Shown piece by piece: positions 1 through 5,834 of a stretch of DNA of 5,972 nt (positions are counted from its first letter, which is position 1; every line of letters begins with the position of its first letter). The DNA comes from Clostridium sp. AM49-4BH (lineage in GTDB: Bacteria > Bacillota > Clostridia > Lachnospirales > Lachnospiraceae). The notes beneath the pieces are model-generated. The model worked only from the letters and a program-made list of their open reading frames with translations, searched no databases and had not been told where the DNA came from. The DNA lies in contig NZ_QUFB01000086.1 in NCBI RefSeq assembly GCF_003478335.1, positions 1 through 5,972 of the forward strand, given 5' to 3'. Both the position numbers and the translations under genes were made by a program.

Positions 1-2
1 TA

Positions 3-128
3 TCGGGGCTTGTTACTACTATAATTGTTAATATAATAAATAAATATATACCTATACCACAATTATTTAGTGCATTTGTAGCATATGTAAGACATATTAT
101 TGCTGAAATATGGACAATGTTATGCTGA
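3..128 (+). CDS. 3' end of an upstream gene (partial, possibly tape measure)
   Basis: One + frame is open from the left edge (first full codon at 3) to a TGA at 126-128. It gives 41 codons of a hydrophobic, Ile-rich sequence that includes NKYIPIPQLFSAFVAYVRH. The other two + frames hit stops within about 30 bases. No start codon with a Shine-Dalgarno sequence lies inside, so if it is real the gene begins to the left of the window. In siphophage late operons the gene just before this type of small tail protein is usually the tape measure, so that is the positional guess; no tape-measure hallmark is visible in this fragment. The stretch is clearly more AT-rich than the genes that follow, and an open run of 41 codons can occur by chance in AT-rich DNA, so coding status is uncertain. 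Confidence 0.35.
   Translation, partial: SGLVTTIIVNIINKYIPIPQLFSAFVAYVRHIIAEIWTMLC
10..37 (+). promoter_or_regulatory. Promoter-like TTGTTA-16-TATAAT
   Basis: TTGTTA at 10-15 (four of six matches to the sigma-A -35 consensus) is followed after 16 bases by a perfect TATAAT at 32-37. A transcript from here would start near 44 and run into the terminator at 187-216. The DNA is very AT-rich, so chance TATAAT matches are expected (a second lies at 20-25), and the element overlaps the open frame at 3-128. Low confidence. Confidence 0.22.
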
Positions 129-186
129 AAAGATTTTCACACAATTCACATTTTCGATGTGTTATATTTTGTATAAGGAGATTTAA

Positions 187-216
187 GGCACTCGCCAAAT
201 GGTGGGTGTCTTTTTT
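187..216 (+). terminator. Rho-independent terminator (hairpin + T6)
   Basis: GGCACTCGCC (187-196) can pair over all ten positions with GGTGGGTGTC (201-210), using three G-U pairs, around a four-base AAAT loop. A run of six T follows directly at 211-216. This is a standard intrinsic terminator shape on the + strand. It sits 58 bases after the TGA at 128 and 29 bases before the next start codon, so it separates the 246-701 gene from whatever lies upstream. The G-U pairs and short distance to the next gene suggest partial read-through rather than a full stop, but that is inference. Confidence 0.75.
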
Positions 217-245
217 GTGTGCAAAATAAGGAGGATGGTTGAATC

Positions 246-701
246 ATGGCTTATTCCGCATCTAAGGGATTGCTTGCTTTGCCGATAGATTATAGCAAAA
301 GTAGTGGCTACACCTATCAGAAGCTATCGTACAAATACATACAGCCTAATGGTGCGTTGACTATTACCCCTAATCAGATGCAGGATCTTGATTCTTACGT
401 AAATGGTGACGGCTATTTGAAGCGTAAGGTGTTGAAACACAGTCGTACAAAGATTGAGTGGAACACGCCATATTTGACTTATGAGGATAAATGTAAATTG
501 ATCTTGGCAATACGAAAGGGGTATAAGCAGGGGGATGGTGACTACTCTTCTCGAACTATTCGTGCAAGGTACTACAACGACTGGGAAGATGATTACTCCA
601 CGGGTAAGTTCTATATGCCTGATGTACAGTTTCAATATGGCGGGTTGTATCACGGAGCACCAATGTATTTGCCAATCCGTTTGGCGTTGATTGAGCATTA
701 G
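246..701 (+). CDS. Small phage tail protein (DUF6711-like pattern)
   Basis: A 151-residue soluble protein with no signal peptide or membrane segment. The start at ATG 246 follows AAGGAGG at 228-234 with an 11-base gap. A middle segment of alternating basic and hydrophobic residues (about 57-72, RKVLKHSRTKIEW) leads into a helix-like stretch (77-93). Then come RARYYNDWEDDYSTGKFYMPD (106-126) and a C-terminal PIRLALIEH. From memory, this order (R/K-rich beta strand, helix, RYYN..., TG.FY.PD, terminal I/L-x-LIE) resembles small tail proteins such as the DUF6711 group, encoded between the tape measure and the tail-tip gene of clostridial prophages. They probably act in the tail tip or as a distal-tail adaptor. 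The neighbour immediately downstream is a tail-tip protein, which supports a structural role. Family name uncertain; tail role fairly likely. Confidence 0.7.
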   Translation: MAYSASKGLLALPIDYSKSSGYTYQKLSYKYIQPNGALTITPNQMQDLDSYVNGDGYLKRKVLKHSRTKIEWNTPYLTYEDKCKLILAIRKGYKQGDGDYSSRTIRARYYNDWEDDYSTGKFYMPDVQFQYGGLYHGAPMYLPIRLALIEH

Positions 702-714
702 GAGGATGATTGTA

Positions 715-3117
715 ATGATTGAATTGACTGAACAGCAAAAAAGAGCGTTCTACTCACAAGGGTATTTTAATCGATACAAAATGTATTTTCCGGATCTTGA
801 TTTAACGATCGATAATGAAACAATCCACACAGAATCTGTGAAGATTGAAGAGAGTATTTGCAGTAATGAAGATTTAACGCTTGGTGGCTGCATTGCATCT
901 TCGTGCGAATTTGAGGTGTCAGAGATCTTGCAGAATGATCTTAGTGGTATGGAGTTTATGTCTACGTTGGAGACAGTGGACGAAGAAGGCAATGCTGTGG
1001 CAGAGATCCCAATGGGAAAGTATCGTGTTTATTCTGTAGGAATGGTGGACGATAGGGACTATAAGAGAGTTGTGGCATATGATGCGATGCACAATGCTTC
1101 TGCTAGTATATCTGATTGGTATGAGGGATTATTTCCGGTGATCTCATCGAACGCGGTCACTAAGACCGATGATAATGGCACCGAGATCACGGTAATAGTG
1201 AAAAACTATGGGACGACCACGCTTAAAGCAATGCGCGAATCATTGTTGCAGCACTTAGGGATCCCGTATGAAGAGCAGTCATTAGTCAACGATGATATGA
1301 TCGTCAGCAAGAGTCTGCAGCCATCGGGAGATAATTGCACCGGATTAATGATGCTCAAGTGGATGTGCGAGATCCACGGCGGTTTTGGCCGGATGAATCG
1401 TAATGGCAGATTTGAGGTAACGACCTTGCAATCTTCCGGGCTGTACCCGGATGAAGATCGGTACCCGGATTTAGACCTGTATCCGGAGAATGGCAATGCA
1501 TCCTCAGTTGCGCTTGGCATTTCGGACGAGAAACCGAGAGCAGAGTACATAACGGCAAAATTCGAGGAATACATGACAAAATACATTACCGGCATCAATG
1601 TACGTACAGAGGACGATGATGTTGGATGCACAGTCGGAACAACGGAAAATCCATATATCATTTCCGGAAATGCTTTGCTATTTGGAAAGACGGCCGCAGA
1701 ACTAAAACCAATAGCCGAGAACATTCTGAATGTAATCAAGGATATTATTTACCGCCCAAATACAACGGAGTTGATCGGTCTGCCGTATGTAGAGGTTGGC
1801 GATGTATATTCGGTCGAAAAAGAAGATGTGGTGGAATCTTATGTGCTAAGCCGCACACTGTCCGGCATTCAGTTATTAAGGGATACCTACGAGGCAAAGG
1901 GTAGTGAAACACGATCCAATAACGTGAGCGATTCTTCGGAGTTGATCCGGACGAAAGCCAAGATCCTAAAGATTCAAAAGGATATTGATGGCGTGCGGAT
2001 TGAGATGTCAGATCTGGAAGAGGAGACATCATCACAGTACGAGCAGACCAACAAAACAATAGTGCTTAAGGTGACGAATAAGGGCAAGATGGTTCAGGTG
2101 GGTTTGGGATCAGACCCGGATAAAGGTACAGAATTTAAGGTGGGAGCCGATAATATCGAACTGTCGGCGGAAGAGGTTATTGAACTGTTATCTGGTGGCA
2201 CGATTAATTTGTCGGCCGGCGAGGGAATAACCATTGAGGCCCCGAATTTTCAGTTGAGCAAAGAAATCATAAAGATACTGACTAAGAATTTCACGCTAGA
2301 CGAAGAGGGCAACGTAACAGCGGCTAACATTACGATCACTGGCGGCCACATCAAAATTGTATCAGACAGCAATGAGCCTTTGATCGAGATGCAATATGGC
2401 ACTGACGACAATATGGTTACGGCCGGATTGTCACCAGAAGGCGTGTATTATACTAATGTAACGGACACATGGGAAGAACGCAGCACTAGTGGTCTGATGA
2501 CAAAGTATCGCACAGCAGTCAGTACAGAGCATAAAAACGGAACATGGCAGACAAACATGATAAAACAGCGTACATTTGGCGATGCGCAGGACTGGGAGAC
2601 AATCGAAGAGTACCCTGCGGCAGAAATTGCTTACCATGCTGTAAGTGGCAAGGAGATAAATCGCTTTTACAGCGCGCAGGTGAGCAGTTATTTCGCTTCC
2701 ACGGCACCATTTTTTGACGCTGTTGATCTATGGAAAATTGATACGATCAATTGGGTTATGGCGAATGGATTTACCATAAATGATGCCTATACATCATGCT
2801 TTAAGCTGGCAGACGGCGTGGTGCATCTTGCCATGGATGTGAGAGGTACGATTCCGGCCGGTAAATGGACAACGGTAGCTATGTTCCTGCCGGATGTATT
2901 TGCAGGATTCAACATTGCACCGGTAACGACGACCGCTAAGCAAACAGTCATGTATCCCATCTTGACTTCGCAGTCCGGAGCTGGGGCACAGGCGGTGGCA
3001 CGGTTGACCTTGATCGGACCGGAGGTTGCCATAGAAATATATCAGTATGGGACCGCGGCAGCAGAATGGGCGCAGATAACGATGGACTACTGCATCGAAT
3101 TGAAGGAGAGTGATTAA
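715..3117 (+). CDS. Tail-tip / baseplate protein with fibre-like C-terminal half
   Basis: An 800-residue protein. I chose ATG 715 because AGGAGG at 700-705 sits nine bases upstream and MIELTEQQKRAF is the usual N-terminus of this family; the same frame also opens at TTG 691 and ATG 706, but neither is placed well. Residues 1 to about 400 look like the tail-tip hub module of clostridial siphophages (endopeptidase-tail or gp18-like), with blocks such as SDWYEGLFP and EIHGGFGRMNRNGRFEV and a YPD-x-D-x repeat at 244-258. Residues 405 to about 450 form a probable coiled coil (KILKIQKDIDGVRIEMSDLE), as in fibre stalks. Residues 455-544 have short beta-type repeats (GADNIELSAEEV, GTINLSAGEGI, FTLDEEGNVTAANITITGG), typical of a trimeric stem. 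Residues 673-800, starting at WKIDTINWVMANG, are a beta-rich terminal domain resembling receptor-binding tips. No protease motif is evident, so enzymatic activity is not claimed. The role is to close the tail tip and display the fibre tip outside the virion. The next gene starts one base after its stop. Confidence 0.85.
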   Translation: MIELTEQQKRAFYSQGYFNRYKMYFPDLDLTIDNETIHTESVKIEESICSNEDLTLGGCIASSCEFEVSEILQNDLSGMEFMSTLETVDEEGNAVAEIPMGKYRVYSVGMVDDRDYKRVVAYDAMHNASASISDWYEGLFPVISSNAVTKTDDNGTEITVIVKNYGTTTLKAMRESLLQHLGIPYEEQSLVNDDMIVSKSLQPSGDNCTGLMMLKWMCEIHGGFGRMNRNGRFEVTTLQSSGLYPDEDRYPDLDLYPENGNASSVALGISDEKPRAEYITAKFEEYMTKYITGINVRTEDDDVGCTVGTTENPYIISGNALLFGKTAAELKPIAENILNVIKDIIYRPNTTELIGLPYVEVGDVYSVEKEDVVESYVLSRTLSGIQLLRDTYEAKGSETRSNNVSDSSELIRTKAKILKIQKDIDGVRIEMSDLEEETSSQYEQTNKTIVLKVTNKGKMVQVGLGSDPDKGTEFKVGADNIELSAEEVIELLSGGTINLSAGEGITIEAPNFQLSKEIIKILTKNFTLDEEGNVTAANITITGGHIKIVSDSNEPLIEMQYGTDDNMVTAGLSPEGVYYTNVTDTWEERSTSGLMTKYRTAVSTEHKNGTWQTNMIKQRTFGDAQDWETIEEYPAAEIAYHAVSGKEINRFYSAQVSSYFASTAPFFDAVDLWKIDTINWVMANGFTINDAYTSCFKLADGVVHLAMDVRGTIPAGKWTTVAMFLPDVFAGFNIAPVTTTAKQTVMYPILTSQSGAGAQAVARLTLIGPEVAIEIYQYGTAAAEWAQITMDYCIELKESD
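1444..1491 (+). repeat. In-gene 18-base tandem repeat (Y-P-D/E)
   Basis: Within the tail-tip gene, TACCCGGAT at 1444 and 1462 and the variant TATCCGGAG at 1480 are spaced exactly 18 bases apart. They encode YPDEDR, YPDLDL and YPE at residues 244-258. The repeat is in frame and acidic. I recall similar YP-rich runs in related tail proteins, so it is probably a surface loop of the hub and not a variable-number element. Confidence 0.6.
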
Positions 3118-3118
3118 C

Positions 3119-3321
3119 GTGTACGAAAAAGTAACGCATGATCCGATCGGATGGAAAACAAGCGTGTAGGGGGTACTAGCTTATCCGCGGAGAACCTCAA
3201 CAAAATGGACGAGGACATCACCAAGATAGCAACGCAACTGGACAATGCCTACCAAGATTTATCGGGCAAGATCGAAGAAACGTCAATGCTGGTAGATACT
3301 ATCAATGGGGAGGTGATCTAG
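3119..3321 (+). pseudogene. Short tail-associated gene broken by a one-base deletion
   Basis: GTG 3119 has a good ribosome site (AAGGAG at 3103-3108, ten-base gap) and starts MYEKVTHDPIGWKTSV, then stops at TAG 3167-3169. From ATG 3151 the next frame runs to TAG 3319-3321 as 56 codons, including VGGTSLSAENLNKMDEDI. Adding one A to the run AAAA at 3155-3158 joins the two parts into a 67-residue protein in which IGWKNKRVGGTSLSAENLNK reads straight through. That matches short phage proteins, encoded beside tail-tip genes, that begin MYEK and carry a GTxLSAENLN motif followed by a helical C-terminus. The role of this group is not well defined; it is probably a small tail or fibre-associated protein. 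ATG 3151 lacks a clear Shine-Dalgarno, so expression of the 56-residue part alone would need re-initiation. The 3' end overlaps the next start by one base (TAGTG), a coupling arrangement that fits the second frame being the native one. The deletion may be real or a homopolymer sequencing error. Confidence 0.72.
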
Positions 3322-4067
3322 TGGGAACCCTAAAAGAAAAGCTAAGCTACCTGTCTGAGACAAAAGAAGCAATTAAGCAGGCTCTTATTAAGCAACAGGT
3401 TACGGTGACGGATGAAGATACGTTTCGGAGCTATGCAGATAAGATAGCCGGAATAGAGGGTGGCGGCGGGGGCAGTAAGGTTATAAGTACAATGCCGGCA
3501 AGTAACGCTGGAAGTATCAATACTGACAATATGATCGAAATATGTTCAAGCGATGGTGCAAATTATTCGAGTGAGATCGAAATACAAAACATCATGGCTA
3601 ACAGGGTTTTTGCAAACGCAGAGGAAGCACAGGGTTATGCGTTCGCAAACTCGATATATAGCAGTGACAGACAGCCATGGAAAGCTTTTGACGGAAACAC
3701 ATCGACATTGTGGTCGACTGAAAGCACGGACAACCAGGACGGAAAGTATTTAGGTTACAACTTCCACGATGTGGTGTATGAGGCAATAATCAGTTTGACG
3801 CTAAGCACGGATAACGCAGGAACACCTAAATTTAAGATACAAGGATGCGAGAGCGCTACCATAGATGAGAACACAGTTTGGGAAGATGTATCTGACGTGG
3901 TGGAATTAGGTTCCTATGAATCTACGCAAACACGAACCTATAGTGTAACCAATGGAAAAGGATATTGCGCATTCCGTGTGCTGTTGCTTGCAGGTGGTAG
4001 GCAAAGCAGTACATATGGATGGGCGATATACGAAATGAGCATAAAAGGTAAAAGAATGGAGGGATAA
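3321..4067 (+). CDS. Tail fibre / receptor-binding protein with F5/8 type C (discoidin-like) domain
   Basis: A 248-residue protein starting at GTG 3321, seven bases after GGGAGG (3308-3313) and overlapping the previous stop by one base. Residues 1-45 are a helical adaptor (LKEKLSYLSETKEAIKQALI, then TDEDTFRSYADKIAGI) shared by many clostridial phage fibre proteins with differing C-termini. GGGGG at 47-51 is a flexible linker. Residues about 98-244 look like a galactose-binding-like beta sandwich of the F5/8 type C family: QPWKAFDGNTSTLWS at 118-132 is the hallmark loop, LGYNFHD follows, and FRVLLLAGG plus YEMSIKG fit the closing strands. Such domains bind cell-surface sugars, so recognition of host cell-wall or capsule glycans is the likely role. 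No signal peptide or membrane segment is present. The domain call comes from motifs, not from a search; the fibre role is supported by position between the tail-tip gene and the lysis genes. Confidence 0.8.
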   Translation: MGTLKEKLSYLSETKEAIKQALIKQQVTVTDEDTFRSYADKIAGIEGGGGGSKVISTMPASNAGSINTDNMIEICSSDGANYSSEIEIQNIMANRVFANAEEAQGYAFANSIYSSDRQPWKAFDGNTSTLWSTESTDNQDGKYLGYNFHDVVYEAIISLTLSTDNAGTPKFKIQGCESATIDENTVWEDVSDVVELGSYESTQTRTYSVTNGKGYCAFRVLLLAGGRQSSTYGWAIYEMSIKGKRMEG

Positions 4068-4068
4068 T

Positions 4069-4602
4069 ATGCTGACTAATAACTTTTATCTTGCAGTAGC
4101 AGGGCAACTTGCATGCAATACCGAAGCAAATAGATATGACATGATAGGTACGGATGGAAAGAAAATAACAAACAGAACTTCTTATGTAACGCCTGATAAT
4201 TTCAATCCATTTCATTACGGAGCTATGGCGTTTTTGGCGAACAGAAATCAATTAACAGGTGCAGCAGGAAGTCCAGCAATAGGGATCATTATAGGTGATG
4301 GAACTACTCCGCCAACTGTTGATGACTATAAGCTGGAAAATCAAATAACAGATGGCTTTGGCTGTGTCACTTCATATCCGTCTGATGTAAACCAAGTTTA
4401 TAATAGTCGTGGCATCATTATATGCGCCAGCATTACGAACAACAAAGCTGACGATCTAGTGATCAAAGAGATTGGATATATCAGATCACAAAGTACGTAT
4501 TGGACATGCCTATATGACCGCACGGTACTGGAAGAACCGATCACAATTGCACCAAACGAAACGAAAACTATAGAATATAGGCTTAAAATGCCACAGCCGT
4601 AA
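4069..4602 (+). CDS. Phage tail-associated structural protein, exact role unknown
   Basis: A 177-residue protein; ATG 4069 follows GGAGGG (4058-4063) by five bases and comes one base after the previous stop. No signal peptide or membrane segment is visible. Features are a glycine-rich turn followed by GDGTTPPTVDDYKLE (76-90), then IKEIGY (132-137), and a C-terminal DRTVLEEPITIAPNETKTIE (150-169) ending in a beta strand. I recall this combination from unnamed proteins in the tail region of clostridial prophages, where 'GxGxTPPTxxDYxLE' and 'LxDRTVLxEPITIxPxET' mark a beta-sandwich fold. The position just after a fibre gene and just before the holin suggests a baseplate, fibre or tail-decoration component. 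No enzymatic motif is seen. Function is assigned by context only. Confidence 0.72.
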   Translation: MLTNNFYLAVAGQLACNTEANRYDMIGTDGKKITNRTSYVTPDNFNPFHYGAMAFLANRNQLTGAAGSPAIGIIIGDGTTPPTVDDYKLENQITDGFGCVTSYPSDVNQVYNSRGIIICASITNNKADDLVIKEIGYIRSQSTYWTCLYDRTVLEEPITIAPNETKTIEYRLKMPQP

Positions 4603-4622
4603 GGCGGAAAGGAAGGTACATT

Positions 4623-5147
4623 ATGGACAAATTACAAATCTATGCAACACAGTTAGGGCTGTCAACAATTACGGCAACCATTGCGTCAAAGTGTGGATTG
4701 CTTGGATGGATGCTAGTGGCGGTAGCTGCAGCAATGGTCATTGATTTTCTGGCCGGCATGGCCGCAAGTGCCAAGGAGGCAGTGGAACACCCGGATGATA
4801 AGTCATACGGATGGAGCAGCAGGAAAGGAATGATAGGGATCTTCAAGAAATTTGGTTACATACTTGTCATTGTGGCATCAATGATCGTAGATTTCCTGAT
4901 CTATAAGCTGTCAGGAGTATTGTCGGTCACACTTCCGATGACGATGTTCTTCTCCACGCTTGTGACGGCGTGGTTCATTCTGAACGAATGCTTGAGCATC
5001 ACGGAGAATGCCGGGAGAATGGGAGTGAAGGTACCTGCATTTCTGACAAAAGTGATTGCTGTCCTGAAGGGAACAGTGGAACATGAAGGGAATATATTGA
5101 AGGAAAATACAGAAATGGAGAAAACAGACTATGAAGAAAGAACATGA
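4623..5147 (+). CDS. Phage holin, Holin_4 (TcdE/toxin-secretion) family
   Basis: A 174-residue membrane protein; ATG 4623 follows GGAAGG (4611-4616) by six bases. Three hydrophobic segments are visible at about 26-48 (LLGWMLVAVAAAMVIDFLAG), 77-96 (FGYILVIVASMIVDFLIYKL) and 104-121 (LPMTMFFSTLVTAWFILN). The loop between the first two is hydrophilic and ends in the basic SSRKGMIGIFKK (65-76). The segment ILNECLSITENAGRMGVKVP at 119-138 is the conserved signature of this family. The N-terminus is not a cleavable signal, and residues 139-174 form a charged cytoplasmic-type tail. Holins accumulate in the cytoplasmic membrane and at a set time open lesions that release or activate the endolysin. 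The next gene starts 17 bases before this stop, so the pair is likely translated together as a lysis cassette. Some relatives export clostridial toxins, but no toxin gene is present here. Confidence 0.92.
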   Translation: MDKLQIYATQLGLSTITATIASKCGLLGWMLVAVAAAMVIDFLAGMAASAKEAVEHPDDKSYGWSSRKGMIGIFKKFGYILVIVASMIVDFLIYKLSGVLSVTLPMTMFFSTLVTAWFILNECLSITENAGRMGVKVPAFLTKVIAVLKGTVEHEGNILKENTEMEKTDYEERT

Positions 5148-5766
5148 CGTTAGAATTGACAGAACGAAGCTGCACCCTTGGCTGGATTATAAATTGACGG
5201 TGCTGCTGAAAAAGTGTGCAAAAAAGAAAATATATTTGATCATCACAGAAGGATTTCGGACGAAGAAATATCAAGATCAGTTGTATGCTAAAGGACGTAC
5301 AAAGCCGGGCAAGGTAGTAACGAACGCAAAAGGAAGCACATACTCTAGTCAGCATATGTGGGGCATTGCGTTTGATATTGCGATTCAGTACAAAAAGGAT
5401 CTGTATGATATTAACACGATCAAGAAAGTAGCAAAAATTGCTAAAGGTATCGGACTTGGTTGGGGTGGAGATTGGAAATCCATTGTCGATACGCCACATT
5501 TCTACTTGCCAAAATGGGGTAGCACGGCAACGGAATTGAAAAGAACTTACAAAACACCGGAAATGTTCAAAAAATCATGGACAAAGAGGGTGGTAAGAGA
5601 TAAAGGACTGCTGCTCTGGAAAGCCACAAGTAAATTGACCGGTAGCTATTTGCGAATTCCAAAGGGGGCAAAAGTTGAAGTACTTTTTGTGAGTTCCAAA
5701 TCTTGGTATGCTAAAGTACGATACAAGGGAAAAGTAGGTCACGTAAACAAAAAGTTTATAGAATAA
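5131..5766 (+). CDS. Endolysin: M15 zinc peptidase with C-terminal SH3b-like domain
   Basis: A 211-residue protein starting at ATG 5131, ten bases after GGAG (5117-5120). Residues 14 to about 128 are an M15-family (VanY/CwlK/Ply500-like) metallopeptidase: EGFRT at 40-44, the S-x-H-x-x-G-x-A-x-D motif as SQHMWGIAFD at 73-82 (zinc ligands His75 and Asp82), and GLGWGGDWKSIVDTPHF at 108-124 with Asp120 as likely catalytic base and His123 as third zinc ligand. All key residues are present, so the enzyme should be active. Family members cut the peptide part of peptidoglycan (L-Ala/D-Glu endopeptidase or D,D/L,D-carboxypeptidase); the exact bond cannot be read from sequence. Residues about 152-211 resemble a bacterial SH3 domain (RVVRDKGLLLW, GAKVEVLF, WYAKVRYKGKVGHVNKKFI) used for cell-wall binding. 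There is no signal peptide, in keeping with holin-dependent release. The protein is Lys-rich and basic. Confidence 0.92.
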   Translation: MKKEHDVRIDRTKLHPWLDYKLTVLLKKCAKKKIYLIITEGFRTKKYQDQLYAKGRTKPGKVVTNAKGSTYSSQHMWGIAFDIAIQYKKDLYDINTIKKVAKIAKGIGLGWGGDWKSIVDTPHFYLPKWGSTATELKRTYKTPEMFKKSWTKRVVRDKGLLLWKATSKLTGSYLRIPKGAKVEVLFVSSKSWYAKVRYKGKVGHVNKKFIE

Positions 5767-5778
5767 ACAAGGTTTATA

Positions 5779-5787
5779 TGATAAAAT
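5779..5787 (+). promoter_or_regulatory. Extended -10 promoter element upstream of small peptide gene
   Basis: TGATAAAAT matches the extended -10 form TG-n-TAAAAT (hexamer at 5782-5787). It lies just after the lysin stop and about 48 bases before the small peptide start, so transcription would start near 5794 and give a leader of roughly 40 bases. The matching -35 region is poor (TAGAAT at 5759-5764, 17-base spacing), which an extended -10 can tolerate. It suggests that the peptide gene is expressed independently of the late operon. Confidence 0.45.
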
Positions 5788-5798
5788 AGGTTTGTTAC

Positions 5799-5828
5799 CG
5801 CCTCCTAGATTGGTACGGGAGTGAGGTG
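5799..5828 (+). promoter_or_regulatory. Leader stem sequestering the Shine-Dalgarno sequence
   Basis: CGCCTC at 5799-5804 can pair with GAGGTG at 5823-5828 (five Watson-Crick pairs and one G-U). GAGGTG is the ribosome binding site of the gene starting at 5835. A competing pairing of CTCC (5802-5805) with GGAG (5818-5821) is also possible. Either fold would affect ribosome access. Such built-in occlusion is common in mRNAs of type I toxins and small toxic peptides. Folding was judged by eye only. Confidence 0.45.
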
Positions 5829-5834
5829 AACTGC

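Noticed and set aside
163..177. Promoter -10 (TATATT or TATAAG) just before the terminator
   Set aside because: The TTCACA -35-like hexamers upstream are spaced 12 or 21 bases away, and the terminator follows at once.
110..229. A 39-codon open frame from ATG 110
   Set aside because: No ribosome site, passes straight through the terminator hairpin and T run, ends in the next gene's ribosome site; no recognisable protein features.
691..717. TTG 691 or ATG 706 as start of the tail-tip gene
   Set aside because: TTG 691 overlaps the preceding gene and has no Shine-Dalgarno in place, and ATG 706 directly abuts AGGAGG (700-705). ATG 715 has correct spacing and gives the familiar MIELTEQQ start.
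1206..1739. 177-codon open frame on the minus strand
   Set aside because: Lies wholly inside the tail-tip gene, lacks a ribosome site, and its composition is that of an antisense shadow.
3321..4602. Diversity-generating retroelement target in the fibre genes
   Set aside because: No second copy resembling a template repeat, no reverse transcriptase, and no A-rich variable repeat at the gene ends within the window.
4999..5499. 166-codon open frame on the minus strand across holin and lysin
   Set aside because: Both + strand genes there have clear family motifs; the minus frame is low-complexity (Phe, Ser, Leu) as expected from antisense of Lys- and Glu-rich genes.
5766..5796. AACAA/TTGTT inverted repeat after the lysin as a terminator
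   Set aside because: Only five A/T-rich pairs with a long loop and no T run; too weak, so the lysin transcript may run on into the small peptide gene.
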